Assembly: GCA_002197995.1 (NCBI GenBank)
Contig: NGZR01000003.1
Span: 6,882,001 to 6,946,000, forward strand
Reading direction: 5' to 3'
Length of the DNA stretch: 64,000 nucleotides
Source of the DNA: Gaeumannomyces sp. JS-464
Taxonomy: Eukaryota; Ascomycota; Sordariomycetes; Magnaporthales; Magnaporthaceae
Shown here one piece after another: positions 41,462 to 54,711 of the stretch. How positions within the stretch are numbered: position 1 is the stretch's first letter; every line of letters starts with the position of its first letter. The position numbers were made by a program, and so were the translations under genes. The notes beneath the pieces are model-generated. The model saw only the letters and a list, made by a program, of their open reading frames with translations, did not search any database and was not told the origin of the DNA.

Positions 41462-44400
41462 ACGTAGTTCACCACCGAGTCGGTCAAACCACCAAGTCGA
41501 TCACCCAACCCCGACCTCCGGTCAATCGACGCGCATGCCAACCTAACAACGCCAGGAATCCATTTAAACTATTCGGAACTGTATACATCGGACGTTTCTA
41601 CACCTTCCCCCGAAAAATTCTTCCCAACGGACCCACTGTTAGTGGCCGTTAGGGAAGCCCGGCCATTTTTGGTACTGGTCCCACCAAAATAAGTCGGAAA
41701 CGCTATGTGGGCGCTAACAAACCAATTGGCTCTGTTTTGCCCGCGTTCGCCGGCGTCCTTTCAACAACGACGACGACGACGCAACTGGGCTAGAGGTGCA
41801 GAAAAAGTAGGCTGGCAAAGGTTCGGGGTGCCTATTGCCAGCTAATGGGAAGGCCTGCACCCCTCACAGCCCAGGGCGCGCCTCGCGCGCGCCGAAACCT
41901 TCGACAATCGGATTGCTCCAACCTCCGCGGATTACCAGGCTGACCGCCCTTCGACTTCCTTTTCGCTTTCGCCTCGCGCACCGAGCCGAAACGATTCCGA
42001 AATGCACAAGAAGACTGCAGGCCGGCAAGCAGTTAGAACACATTGGACGAATAGCCGGCCCGGCCGCCGCCGTCCCCCGCCACACACGCAACCCTTTCGG
42101 TCGTACACACACGCGATTCCTCGGTCGACCGTATCCCAACGATACGCACGGCGCAAGATTGGCCTGCTTAAGCTTTTGTTTAAGCACGCACGCGCAAGAT
42201 TGGCTTGACGCTCGCGCTTTTGTTTGTTGCCACGCGGTAGCTATACTAAGGTATAGGTGGTATCGCACGCGCAAGATCTTACCGCGGCTTTGTTTGCCAA
42301 CGTGACCGTAAAGGCACGACCTGCACCACGTTAGCAAACCGCGCAGCCTACCGTTTAATACGCGATATAAGGAGCACGCCGGGCTGGGAATGGCACCAGC
42401 CCGGCCGCCAGCGTCCCCCCGCCATCCTCGCGACTCCTCCTAAGTCGACTATACGCACCCACGATACCTATCGTTAACACGCACCCACGAAGCCTATCGT
42501 TAACACGCGTTTAAACATACAAAAAGCATATAGGGTTGGAATTAAGCCTTTTAGCCCCCGAATTTTCTTTTTTCGGCCGGGCCTAAAGGGGGGACCATTG
42601 TGATCCCTTCCGCTTACACCCGGCCTTACTTTTTTTCCGGCACTTTGCCGGCCGACTGCGTTTCTTTACCACCCGCGGCGCTTATTGCGCCGCTCGCAGC
42701 GCTTACAGCGCCCTGGCGTATATTCGCCCTTTTGCCGATTGCCCGCTTACTAACAAAAAGCGCCGGAATGCGGCCCGAACTCCGTGTGCCTTAAGTAGGC
42801 CTTCCTTTTTTTTTTTTTTTTTTTTTTTTTATGCTGGCTTGCCTTATGGTTTAATTTGTTAGCCGCCTCGATAGTAACATATAGCCTCGTGTTAAGCTTA
42901 GGTAGCGCTAACACGTTATATGCCCCTTAGGAGGCAAGGACTGGTAAATCCCAACTAGCTAACGTTAAATATACTTTTTTTTTCTTTCTTTTTCGGACGT
43001 TTTTACTTCTTCCTAACAAATGCGCGCATTGTGTCCGGTTTTGCCGCAAGTGCCACATCGCCGACGAGTCGTTATCGCCCTCCTTTCCTAACCCCCATAA
43101 TTGCGCATTTCTTGCTATAACTGCCTATTTAGCTCCTGCTAGTCCAAAACATTTCGTATTTTTTTAACAATATGTAACCCTCCTTATTAAACACGTGTTT
43201 TTTTAGCCTTCCGGCGTTTGCTTAATGCTTCGTTCGCTTTGCGTAGCGAAGCAATTTCGGCTTTAAAAAAGGCTATTTAATGCATTATCGAACTCGTCCT
43301 TTTCGTAAGCTGGTTTATAACCGCTAGCATAGGTAACGGAAAACTATTTCGGTAATTGGAAATCCGAGTTTTAATATATTCGGATTGCGAAGTTGCGTTT
43401 TTAACTGTTTGGGGCGTTTTAAAAGTCCAAAGTTCGGCGTCGTTTAGGGGCTTTTTTAAGGGAATTAAAGTTCGTAACTTTACATTTAGCTTTTTTAAAA
43501 CCGAATCCGGATTAAAAGGAGCAAAGCTAGCTTTTCGAAAACCTTTTTGGATATTTTTTCGGTTATAAAGTTAAAAATGCCGCTTTAAACGCCAAAAGGA
43601 ATTCGATTTTAATTACGTGGTTAACGTATAACCTTATTAGGTTTTCGATTTATTAACCGTACGCTTTTTTCAGCGGGTTAAAGCATTTAACGTTAAGCGG
43701 TTAAAAAAGTAAAACGAATGCGAAAGCATGCAAAGCGTAACGATGTTATGTTCCTAGCAATAAAGCTTAAAATCCGTCGAATAGTAGCTTTTATACCCGT
43801 CCAGTATTAATAAACGATGGGACCCTTTTTTACGAGCTGTAATGTGTTTATCGAAATGCCAAATCCATTTTAGGCCGAGCTTATTCGTAATTTACCCGTT
43901 GGAACTTATTAAAATAACCCAATCGCGTGGAAAGTCGGTTTCCGAATACCAATTGGCCAAATAGTACTGCCTTTTAACGATAATAAAAAAGGGGATCGTT
44001 TAGCCGTAACAGTTAACTTTTTAAATAATTGTAGCTCATTTCCGGTTGCCAAGCTGGACCAGCTTTGCTTTGCTACGGCCTTCCAATGTTGTAATAACTA
44101 TAACGGCGGCGATTATGCCTATAAGGAAGCTAGTTTCGTCGAAATTGTAAATGTCGTTATCCAGGATGCCATATTTGGCTATAGTATTCCGTATAAGGTC
44201 GAATTACGCAAAAACGAGCTTAGGATTTTCGCATTTGGCCTTTTGGTAGTCGTACTTTCGAATCCAGCGCGTACCGAGCTTTGCGCGGCGTTTAACGAAC
44301 TTCGCGACCTAGTTGGTCCCGACGGTGCCCGCGTCGCGTTTGGCGAGCAGTCGATTAGCTATATTTTTAACACCAAAAGGCCGAAAAGGGAATGCGCGAA

Positions 44401-44725
44401 AATCCAGCTCGAATATGTACTTAACAAGCGCCTCCTTTTCGAATTCCGTTAATTTTCGAGAATTAGGTATGCTGTCGGATCGAACAATCCGGCCGCGGCG
44501 TCGGTCGTTTAATGTAAAGTAAGGAATATTGTAAAGCTTCGTTGCAACACGCATGCTAATTTTCGGATTATTTTCGATTGCTAGTAAGGTAAGGATTACT
44601 TTGGATTTTTTGGATTGCGAATTTATTGCGCAAATGTTAAAATGTTTGGGTAAAAAGTTAACGCGTCGCGTCGCGATTAAAATTAATCAACTTGGTAGTT
44701 TAACCGACTTAGTGGTAAACTACGT
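41462..44725 (-). mobile_element. Fot1/pogo-type DNA transposon, copy 1, RIP-mutated and split by an insertion
   Basis: Ends are ACGTAGTTCACCACCGAGTC at the left and its mutated complement at the right (CTTAGTGGTAAACTACGT), flanked by TA on both sides (41460-41461 and 44726-44727). Without the inserted 1,395 bp and the 10-bp duplication it would be 1,859 bp. The transposase lies on the minus strand. Around 44100-44165 a DDE-superfamily core is readable (DIYNFDETSFLIGI), and at 44309-44554 the N-terminal DNA-binding region (RKLTEFEKEALVKYI, RPFGVKNIANRLLAKRDAG), typical of the pogo/CENP-B-like group. Many stops; not functional. The inner TIR repeats differ from those of the other copies. Confidence 0.88.
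41598..42992. mobile_element. 1.4-kb insertion inside pogo copy 1, with 10-bp target duplication
   Basis: The ten bases TCGGACGTTT occur at 41588-41597 and again at 42993-43002. In the other three copies the corresponding site occurs once. Excising the insert plus one duplicate gives the same element length as copies 2 and 3. The left 900 bases are GC-normal, so it is less RIP-affected than its host and probably younger. It ends in a T-rich tract, contains a T-run at 42808-42830 and shows no terminal inverted repeats. Its right third (about 42600-42955) matches, inverted, sequence at about 61925-62220. Long stretches near 42140-42290 repeat a CGCGCAAGATTGGC-like motif three times. Type uncertain: a non-LTR or unclassified retroposon is possible. 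Confidence 0.75.
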
Positions 44726-44727
44726 TA

Positions 44728-46017
44728 TTTATAGCTTCCTTTATTAAATTTAACCGGTGGTTTAATTTATTCGTAAATTATTTTTCCTAAGTTAAAGGAT
44801 TTCGAAAATTACGTTTTTTTTTATATTTAGCTTATTTAATATAATATTAACGTTTTTTTTATTTCGGGTGCGTAATATTATTAGCTATATTTTTCGGTTA
44901 AGTTATTTTTTATTATAAGCGATAAGTATTTTTTCGACCGTTTTTAATTAATACGGTTAAAGTTTGCGTTTTATAGGAAATTTATACCGTTTAACCGCTT
45001 ATAACGATATATAATCGTTTTATATTTCGTAATCGATTATTATTTTAACCTTTTTTTAATATTTTATTCGGAATATTAATAGGTTATACGGTTAAATCGA
45101 TTTTACCATTACAAGGGTTTTTATCGGTTTTTCTTTTTTTCCATTTTATACTTACCGTTTAAGTAATTCGTTTAATTTTTTAATAAAAAAAACGAGTACC
45201 GTACGTTCGTTTTTTTATTTAGGTTAAACGGTACGTACGTTCGCGTAACCTTTTAATGTTAAACTTTCGCTTTTTATACCATATGTTTTTTGCATTTCGC
45301 AGTTTCGCATTTTTTTTAATCGAGCGTTTTAATAACGCATAGCATTAAATGCCGTTCGTTAAGTTTAAAAATTGCGGTAAACTTGCCGATCCGGGCTAAT
45401 TCTTACCGTGGCAATTAAAATGCTAAACGGGGTTTAACTTTTAGCTTGTTTTTTAACCTCCGTGGAAAAAAATCGTATTTAAATTTAAATCGTAAATGAA
45501 ATTTGCATTTTTTGTAAATACATTTTGCTTAAAAAAAGTGCACACGTTTAAAATGTTTTATATTAATATTAAAATAGTTTTTAAAATTTAACGCTGTTTA
45601 TTTTAACTCGTTTACGTTGTTAAATTTATAACTAATATATTTAACTTTTTACTGGTTATTAAATTACGATAAAAGTTAACCGTCGTTTTCGTTTGCCGGG
45701 GTGGCGTAATATAACGGGCTATTTGGGTATTTAAAAATTTTAACGTTTTAAAAACATTTAAATACGTTAAGCAGCGTAAAAACGCGCTGGTTTTTTCCAG
45801 TTTTTGCGAATTATAAATATAAAAGCCGCGTTGTTTAAACCTTTTACGCGTTTTTAAAACTCGGTCGTTTTAAAGTTTTAACTATTTTAATTTATTTCCG
45901 CGTCGGTATTAAGGTTTTTTAACTTTTAAAAAAGGTGTATTTAGTTTTAAAGCTTTTTTCGAGGTTTTTTTCCCTTAAAATCGCTTATTAAAATTGCTCC
46001 TTTTTAAGTTTAATAAA
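44728..46017. other. AT-rich RIP-mutated DNA, no gene
   Basis: Very high A+T, with C mainly in CpG. No coding signal; probably the decayed interior (pol side) of the Gypsy element whose gag lies to the right. Confidence 0.4.
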
Positions 46018-47307
46018 AAGCGGCGTTGTTTTTTTCTTTTAAATTTTCGAGCTTGAAAAAGATTCGCTATTTTCCTTTGTTATCGTATTTAATTTTAATA
46101 GTTTTAAGCATAGCAATATTTCGTAATTTCCAAAGATATTATTTGGTAGCCTTTTTATTAAACTAATATGTAACGTATAACTCGTTATAATAATACGTGT
46201 AAGTAAACGTTGTTTTAAAGTATAATCCCTTTTATGTTAAGCTTTTTTACGTTCGTTAAAAGTTTGCTATTTGGCGGTTATTATCCCGCTAAAAGCAATT
46301 AACTTTAACATAACCAGTTTAACCGTACTTAAAACACTTCCCGTTTTTTAAGTTTTACTTTTACTTTTTTTACTACTTTTATTATTAGTAAACGGCTTTT
46401 ACGCTAAAGTTTATAAGGTTTAAATGCGTTTCGTAAACCGTAATAAGTTATTACTTAACCTTTTTTTAGTTAATTTTATTATTTTATACCGCATTTTTAA
46501 AACTATATTTTTTCTTTTTTTATTATCGTTCGTATAATTTATCGCTAATACGAACCGCGTTTTAAACGTAATCCGTAAAAAACTTTAAAGGATTTTGCTT
46601 TACGAGTTTATCTTTTACGTTTTCGCGTATTCCGCTATAAAAATGCAGTATTAATATAACGTCGTTTTAATCGAACTTAATATTAATCCGTTAAAAGTTT
46701 ACAACGTATTTAGCTACGGCTTTTCGCTATTTAAAGGTTAATAAGTTTTTTTCGGCGATTCGGGTTTCGTTAATTATACCGAACACTTTTTCGACTTTTT
46801 TTTCGAAAGTTTCGAAGCTAGCGAAAATAATTTTAATAGTTTTTTAACTATTTTTATATTTTTTAAAATAATCGCTTTAGGTCGGTTAAAACTAATTTTT
46901 TACTTTACTATTTAACCTGGTAATAGCGTTAGCGACTTTTTATTTTTCGTTTACGAACTGCTATTTGTAAAATTTAAAATAGCTTTTGCATTCGGTAAAA
47001 AACGTTTTAAATTTGCCGTTTTCCTTTTCGTAAAAGTTCGAAAACGGAAATTTGTAAGTTTTAACCGTAATAAGCGCTTTAAAAGATATTAACTTCGTGG
47101 TAAGCTGCTTTACTTCGGTTTAACTTTTAGCAATTTCGTTCGTTATAAGCTTAAAAAGGTTAACGGTATTAGCAGTTTCGTTAAAGTTATACTTAATACC
47201 GTTAAAAGTAAAAACCGTGGTTTTTCCCTTTTTAAGCTTTTTATTACTATTTGCTATAATTATATTATCCTTTTTTTTAACGAAGTTTTAAATAAAATTA
47301 ATTAAAA
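46018..47307 (-). pseudogene. Ty3/Gypsy retrotransposon gag remnant, copy 1
   Basis: Read on the minus strand around 46530-46690, a Gypsy Gag capsid core survives with stops: LKFD-NDVILILHFYSGIREN followed by VKDKLVKQNP and a LYER-like end. Full-length Gypsy Gags have W-N-D-x-A-L...FY-x-G-L...V-K-D-E-L here. The whole segment is repeated at 54712-55988 (shared starts AAGCGGCGTTGTTTTTTT). RIP-type mutations have destroyed the frame. Confidence 0.7.
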
Positions 47308-47750
47308 TGTTATAATTAGGGGTTTACTTTTAAAGTAAAGCATTTTAGGAAGTGAAAAGGATAATATTGCTAGTGCTAATAAATAAAAAATTACGTAATT
47401 TAAAAAAATAATTTAATTGCTTATTTTAAAAAATGTTTAAAAGTTAACTTAAGTTAATTAATGCCGAAGTTTTAATTAAAATTACTTAAAATAGTAAAAA
47501 ATCCATTTTTATATATACGTTACCTTTTTCGCAACTTTTTTAAATATGTTAGTTATATTTATAACTGCTATATCCCCGTTAAATATATTAGCTATATTTA
47601 TAGTTAATATATTCCCGCCGGATATGTTAGCTATATTTATAATTAATATATCCTGCGTTTATTACGTAATTAAAGCGTTATAATACGTTAATCGAGTTTT
47701 ACTATTTGTTTTAGCCTTTTTTACACCTTTTTTTAAATACGGTCGTAATA
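47308..47750 (-). mobile_element. LTR (about 443 bp) of the Gypsy fragment, copy 1
   Basis: Begins TGTTATAATTA and ends GGTCGTAATA, mutated versions of the termini TGTTACAATTA and GGTCGTAACA seen in better-preserved LTRs at 56823-57257 and 61147-61587. Lies at the 5' side of gag on the minus strand, where the 5' LTR belongs. Confidence 0.6.
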
Positions 47751-47886
47751 AAAACGCATATATAACAACTATTTGCTAATTAAAAATAACGTATAACTTT
47801 TTAATTGCTATTTAAATAAGCATTTTAAGTAAAAACTATATAACTAATTTAAATAAACAATTTTAATAGCAAATAAATAACGTATA

Positions 47887-49746
47887 ACGTAGTTTATTAG
47901 TAAGTGGGCTACATTAGCAAATAGGCCACAACACTTTAACTTCCGGACAATTAACTCGCATGCTAACTTAACAACGCTAAAAATCCATTTAAACTATTCG
48001 GAATTGTATATATCGAACATTTTTACTTCCACTTAACAAATGCGCGTATTGTGTCCGGTTTTGCCGCAAGTGCCACATCGCTAACGAGTTATCGTCGCCT
48101 TTTTTTCCTAACCCCCGTAATCGCGCATTTTTTACTATAACTATCCATTTAGCTCCTCCTGGTTTAAAGCATTTCGTATTTTTTTAACAGTATATAACCC
48201 TTTTTATCGAACACGTATTTTTTTGGCCTTCCAGCGTTTACTTAATGTTTTATTCGCCTTGCGTAACGAAGTAATTTCGGCTTTAAAAAAGGCCATTTAA
48301 TGCATAATTAAATTCGTCCTTTTTGCAAACTGGTTTACAACCGCTAGCATGGGTGTCGGAAAGCTGTTCCGGTAATTGAAAATCCGAGTTTTAATATGTT
48401 CGGATTGCGAAGTTGCTTTTTTAACTGTTCGGGGCGTTTTGGAAGTTTAAAGTTCGGGGTTGTTTAAAAGCGTTTTTAAAAAAGTTAAAATTCGTAACTT
48501 TACATCCAGCTTTTTTAAAACCGAATCCGGATTAAAAGGAGCAAAACCAGCCTTTTGGAAACCTTTTCGAATGTTTCCTTTAGTTATAAAGTTAAAAAAT
48601 GCCGTTTTAAACGCCGAAAGGAATTTAACCTTAGTTACGTGGTTAACGTGCAATTTTATTAAGCTTTTAATTTGTTAACCGTACGCTTTTTTTAACGGGC
48701 CGAAATACCTAACGTTAAACGGCTAAAAAAAGTAAAACGAATGCGAAAGCATGCAAAGCGTAATAATGTTATATTTTTAGTAATAAAGCTCGAAATTCGT
48801 CGAATGGTAACTTTCGTGGCCGTTTAGCATTAACAAACGATAAGGGCCTTTTATACGCGATGCTATATGTTTATTAAAATGCCGAATCCATTTTAAACCG
48901 AGCTCGTTCGTAGTTTACCCGTTAACATTCGTTAAAATAACCTAATCGCGTGGAAAGCCGGTTTTCGAATACCAATTAGCCAGGTGGTATTGCCTTTTAA
49001 CGATAATAAAAAAAAGGATCGCTTAACTATAATAGTTAACTTTTTAAATAACCGTAACCCATTTTCGGTTGCTAAGCTGGACTAGTTTTGTTTTACTACG
49101 GCTTTTTAATGTTATAATAACTATAACGGCGGCGATTATGCCTATAAAAAAGCCAATTTCGTTAAAGTTATAAATGTTATTATTTAAAATGCCATATTTG
49201 GCTATAATGTTTCGCATAAGTCGAATTAAGCAAAAACGAGCTTAGGATTTTCGCATTTGGCTTTTTGGTAATCGTATTTTCGAACCCAACGCGTGCTAAG
49301 CTTTGCGCGGCGTTTAACGAACTTTTTAACTTAGCATTTGCTAACGGCGCTCGCGTCGCGTTCGGCGAGCAATCGGTTGGCTATATTTTTAACACTAAAA
49401 TAGCAAAAAGGGAATGCGCGAAAATCCAGCTCGAATATGTATTTAATAAGCGCTTCCTTTTCGAATTCCGTTAATTTTTGTAATTTGGGTATGCAATCGC
49501 GTCGAGCAAGTTAACCGCGTTTTCGACGCGTTAAAGTCGATTTCGCGACCGAATAAATTTTCGCAGCTTTCCGTATGTTTAGTTTTAGGTTAAATTGCAA
49601 AGCCCGAAAGGTAAAAATTACCCGGCTTTCGTCGTTTTCCATTAACATTGTTAATAGTGGAAAAATTAATCGCGAGAGAAAAAGTGTCGCGTGGTCGCGT
49701 GTTGTAATCCATTCGCTAATGTGGCTTATTTACTAATAAACTACGT
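47887..49746 (-). mobile_element. Fot1/pogo-type DNA transposon, copy 2
   Basis: 1,860 bp, ends ACGTAGTTTATTAGTAA at the left and its complement at the right, flanked by TA (47885-47886, 49747-49748). Transposase on the minus strand with heavy RIP damage. Readable pieces include a C-terminal region at 48447-48653 (KAGFAPFNPDSVLKKLDVKL) and the N-terminal helix-turn-helix region near 49300-49560. The subterminal TIR motif (AAGTGGGCTACATTAGCAAATAGGC-like) differs from copies 1, 3 and 4. Confidence 0.85.
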
Positions 49747-49748
49747 TA

Positions 49749-51969
49749 TTGTAAATTTACTTATTTACTTTTAAATTTTAATCGTATAAAACTATTTATT
49801 TTTACGAACGGATTATTTGCTAATAATAAAAACCTAACATTATAACTTAAATTTTTAATCGTTTTAACAAAAAAATAAACCGTATAAAAATAAATCTTTT
49901 TTTATAAAAAAACATTTTGTATTAATTATTAACTAAATGTAAACGAGTTATACGAAACGTTTTAATTAGGGAATTATACGAAATAACAATTGGTTTTAAT
50001 AATAAATTTGCATTAAATATAACGTTAAAACAAATTACATTTGTTTTAAATGCTATATAAATTTTAACTATTATTTGCATAACTTTAAAATTATTATACG
50101 AATGTTTAATTAAATTAAAAAATACGACGGAAAAAAAAACTAATAATCGATATTATATTATTTAAAAAATCGTATAAAAAGTAAAAGTTTTCGAAAATCC
50201 GCTAAATTAATAAACGAAATAACTTAATTATCGCTTTAATAAAAAAAAAGCCGAAAGATATTTTATTAACTTTAATTTTAACAAATCGTACAACTATTAA
50301 AATAAAAATGTATATTAAGCAAAGTAAAGAAAAAAAAAGTAATATTAAAAAAATTTCTTTTATTATTTTTGCTTTATATAAATTATAGTTATTCCCGAAC
50401 CCCCATTTTTAAAAAAAAAATTCGCAAAAAGTATTACACGAAAAAAATATCCTTTTTTTTAAATATATAACAAAAATAAAAACCATTTTATACGATTAAT
50501 TTTTAATTAGGATAATTTTACAACCTAGGCTAAAACTCGTTAAGTTAAAACAAAGCAATTATTTTAATAACGGTATTATACGGCTTTTAAAAATAATTAT
50601 ATTATCGCCGTTATTATTACTATTAGGTTTATTACCCCGGTTCGAACTTTTAACAAACGACTTTAAAAACGACAATTTAATATAAGCATATTTATAATTT
50701 TAACCGTGCGATTGCTAAATTCAGTTTTAATAAATTTCGCTTTGGAAATTATAAATCCGCACGTAGCGGAAAATGCGCAAAATGGCGTTAAAATTCCCGC
50801 ATTTTTAAAAATAACAGCGAATTAAAATTCCGCGCGAATGGATTAAAACCGCGTGAAAATATAATTTACGCCGTACGATTTTAGCTATTAAAAGCATAAT
50901 ACGCTCGTTAAACGTTATATTTAAATTAATAACGTTTATTTAAATTTTAATATAATATAACGGCAAAACAGCGAACTAGCGTTTTTTAAATTAAATAAAA
51001 AAAGGAAATTAATTTCGTGCGAAAAAAAAGCTAAAAAAGGTAATACATATATTAATAGCGAAAAAAGTTATAAATTAACGTTTGTTAAACAAACCGGTAA
51101 AAAAACACAAGTAAATTACACTTTTATTATTAATATAAATTTTAATCGCATTTAAAAAATGTAAACGGTAAACGTTAAAACGCTAAGCTAAACAACGAGT
51201 ATAAAAAATCGTGCGATTTAAAAAAAAATCGAAAGCGTAAAGAAAAAAAAGCGGGCGCGCGCGCGGAACGTTAACGTACGAAGCGCGATAATCGATTATA
51301 ACTAAACGTTAAAAAAAGGTTAAAAATCGCGCGATTAAAAAAAACGAACGAAGTTAAAATTATAGTACAAAATACGTTATAATACAGGAAAATAACGGGG
51401 GCGTTTACTAGGCTAAATAAATATACTAGCTATTCCAATAAGCTAAACCTTATGCGAAATGCAATTAAATGCTCGTTTTTTTTACCACGCGTATTTTGTA
51501 AAAAGTAAAACGTACGTTAACTTTGGTAAACCATTTCGCCCTGGTTAAAAAGCGAAATGTTTTTTTACTAACGGAAACGGGTAACGGTTTTGTTATATAA
51601 TCGTATTAAATACGCGGTAATTTACGCATAAACGTTAATTACTTATCGTTTTTTTACTATAAGGATTAATATTACGGCCGGTAACGAATTAGCTTAAATT
51701 TAACCCTTATTTATAAAATTTGTAATTTAGCGGCGTAATTCCAAAAGTTAGTTTTTAAGCATATTATATAATTAATTATAAAAAAGCTTTAATTTATTTC
51801 TATTAATATCCCTTTTTAACCAAATGTGGTGGTTTAAATTGCCCTGGTATAACGGTATAACTAATGCTTTACCTTTATTAAAAAAGTTCGTAAAATTTCG
51901 CAATTTTAAAAGTAGTTTAAATATAGCTTAAAATTAGTCCGTAATTATTACGAACGCTAATAAAATTCG
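49749..51969. other. AT-rich RIP-mutated DNA, unidentified repeat
   Basis: Extremely AT-rich and A-biased on the plus strand (unlike the T-biased Gypsy blocks), suggesting an unrelated repeat or the opposite orientation. GC spots such as the CG alternation at 51252-51260 remain. No readable coding texture. Confidence 0.35.
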
Positions 51970-51971
51970 TA

Positions 51972-53826
51972 ACGTGGTTTACAAGCGAGTCGCGCACATA
52001 AGCGAGTCGCGCACCCACACCCGACTTCCGGTTAATCGACGCGCATACCAACCTAACAACGCCAAAAATCCATTTAAACTATTTGGAACTGTATACATCG
52101 AACATTTTTACTTTTTCCTAACAAATGCGCGCATTATGTCCGGTTTTACCGCAAATGCTATATCGCCGACGAGTCGTTATCGCTTTCTTTTATTAACCCT
52201 TATAATCGCGCATTTTTTGCTATAATTACCCATTTAGCTCCTCCTGGTTTAGGACATTACGTATTTTTTTAACAATATGTAACCCTTTTTATCGAACACG
52301 TGTTTTTTTGGCCTTTCGGCGTTTGCTTAATGCCTTGTTCGCTTTGCGTAACGAAGCAATTTCGGCTTTAAAAAGGGCCATTTAATGCATAATCGAACTC
52401 GTCCTTTTCGCAAACTGGTTTACAACCGTTAGCATAAGTGACGGAAAGCTGCTTCGGTAATTGGAAATCCGAGTTTTAATATGTTCGGATTGCGAAGTTG
52501 CTTTTTTAACTGTCCACGGCGTTTTAAAAGTTTAAGGTTCGGCGTTGCTTAAAAGCTCTTTCGGGGGAGTTAAAGTTCGTAGTTTTACATTTAGCTTTTT
52601 TAAAACCGAACCCGGATTAAAAAAAGCAAAGCTAGCTTTTCGAAAACCTTTTTAAATGTTTTTTTTAATTATAAAGTTTAAAAATGCCGCTTTAAACGCC
52701 GAAAAGAATTCGACTTTAATTACGTGGTTAACGTGCGACTTTATTAAGTTTTCGATTTGTTAACCGTACGCTTTTTTTAACGGGTTAAAGCATTTAACGT
52801 TAAGCGGTTAAAAGAAGTAAAACGAATGCGAAAGTATGCAAAGCGTAATAATGTTATTTTAGCAATAAAGCTCGAAATTCGTCGAATGGTAGCTTTTATA
52901 GCCGTTTAGCACTAACAAACGATAAGTGCCTTTTATGCGCGATGCAATGTGCTTATCGAAATGTTAAATCCATTTTAAACCGAGCTCGTTCGTAGTTCAC
53001 TCGTTAACATTCGTTAAAATAACCCAATCGCGTGAAAAGCCGGTTTCCGAATACCAATTAGCTAAATAGTACTGCCTTTTAACGATAATAAAAAAAGGAA
53101 TCGCTTAACCGCAATAATTAACCCTTTAAATAACTGTAGCCCATTTTCGGTTGCTAAGTTAAACCAGTTTTGCTTTACTACGGCCTTTCAATATTATAAT
53201 AATTATAACGGCGGCGATTATGATAAAAAAGCTGGTTTTGTTAAAATTATAAATATCGTTATCCAAAATGCCATATTTGTTAACAATATTCCGCATAAGG
53301 TTAAACCACGCAAAAACGAGTTTGGGATTTTCGCATTTGGCCTTTTGGTAATCGTATTTTCGAATTTAGCGCGTGCCGAGCTTTGCGCGGCGTTTAACGA
53401 AGTTCGCGACCCAGTTTTTACCGACGGCGCCCGCGTCGCGTTCGGCGAGCAGTCGGTTAGCTATATTTTTAACACCAAAAGGCCGGGGAGGAAATGCGCG
53501 GGAATCCAGCTTAAGTATGTATTTAACAAGCGCTTCCTTTTCGGATTCCGTTAATTTCCGTAATTTGGGCATACTGTCGCGTCGAGCAGGTCGGCCGGCG
53601 CGTCGGTCGCGCAGTGTGGATTTAGGAATATCGTAAATTTTAGCCGCCGAACGCAAACTTAATCCCCGATTAAATTTGATTGCCTGCATGGCGAAAACAA
53701 TCCTAGCTTTTTTCGATGTCGATTTCATTTGTGGTTGTTAAGAAATTAAAGTTGGAAGTGGGAAACGCGTGTCGCTTTGGAAAATGCGCGACTTGCTTAT
53801 GTGCGCGACTCGCTTATAAACCACGT
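51972..53826 (-). mobile_element. Fot1/pogo-type DNA transposon, copy 3 (best preserved)
   Basis: 1,855 bp, terminal inverted repeats of about 42 bp starting ACGTGGTTTACAAGCGAGTC and flanked by TA (51970-51971, 53827-53828). Each TIR contains two tandem copies of AAGCGAGTCGCGCAC-like sequence. Size, TA duplication and gene content match the Fot1/Pot2 group. Its N-terminal transposase frame remains open for 120 codons. RIP damage is milder at both ends than in the middle. Confidence 0.9.
53366..53728 (-). pseudogene. Transposase N-terminal DNA-binding region, pogo copy 3
   Basis: Minus strand, 120 codons from ATG 53728: KARIVFAMQAIKFNRGLSLR, then SAAKIYDIPKSTLRDR (psq-type helix-turn-helix), KLTESEKEALVKYILKLDSR, RPFGVKNIANRLLAERDAG and GKNWVANFVKRR (CENP-B-type second helix-turn-helix). 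The normal protein would continue for some 400 more residues into the DDE domain. Here a stop follows and the rest survives only as fragments. Confidence 0.85.
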
Positions 53827-53828
53827 TA

Positions 53829-54711
53829 GTTAATTTTAATTTCGTTTATTTACGCGATATTTTTAGCCGTAATTAATAAAGTTTTAAACTTCGTAATAAA
53901 TAAAGCGAATAATTATTCCGGCTTTATTTGGAATATTTTTAATTTTAATAAAGCTTTAACCTTTTTATAAAAATCGTTAAAAATGGTAGCGAAGTAGTTA
54001 AAAAATTGCAACGGGTTATACGTACTGTTTGGTTTTTCGGTTTCGTAATACGAGCGAACCGCTTTTTAAATGGTTAAAGTAAAAAAAACTAAATGTATTC
54101 GTAATAATCGCGGTTATTGCTAATAAATTTCGCGTTTCGTGTTATTTTATATTTAAAAGCGCTCCGTTACGCATTAAAGCTTTAGCCGTTTTTATTGTAA
54201 AAAAAGGGTTTTTAAAATTTTTTTTTAAAAACCACAAGCAGGTTGTTCGCGAGCTTAAACTAAGCGTTTTACGTTTCGATAATACGGTTTTATTCGTTGC
54301 GTTAATTAACGAAAAATTATGTTAGTTTTAATTTAAAACTTAGCTAGCTTTTTTTTAAATACGGCTAAACGAGTTTACAAATCCGCGATAGTAGTTGCAA
54401 AGTTTATTTGGTTTAAAAATGTCGTTGTTAAAATAGCGGCGTTTGCCGGTAAAAAGGGAAAGGTGAATAATATGGTTATAATTCCGCTTTCGGGAAAAGA
54501 TTTTATAATAATATAATAGGCTAAGCTAATAAGTGGTGGCGAATAAGTGCCGAAGTAATATTATGTTATAAAATGAAAAAAAGGGGAAAAAAAAGCAGTT
54601 TCCTTTTCGGAAATTAGCTTTCGTCATATAAGCAATAAAACGGTTTAAAAGTAACTTTTAAGCTATATAACCCGTGCTACTAGCACGGAATTATAACACT
54701 TAGCGAAAAGC
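53829..54711. other. AT-rich RIP-mutated DNA
   Basis: No coding signal. Includes a short GC-rich hairpin-like CCGTGCTACTAGCACGG near 54672-54688 (7-bp arms). Confidence 0.4.

Noticed and set aside
42808..42830. T-run inside the copy-1 insertion as a poly(A) tail of a LINE
   Set aside because: It lies inside the insert, not at its junction, and no reverse-transcriptase sequence is readable; left as unclassified.
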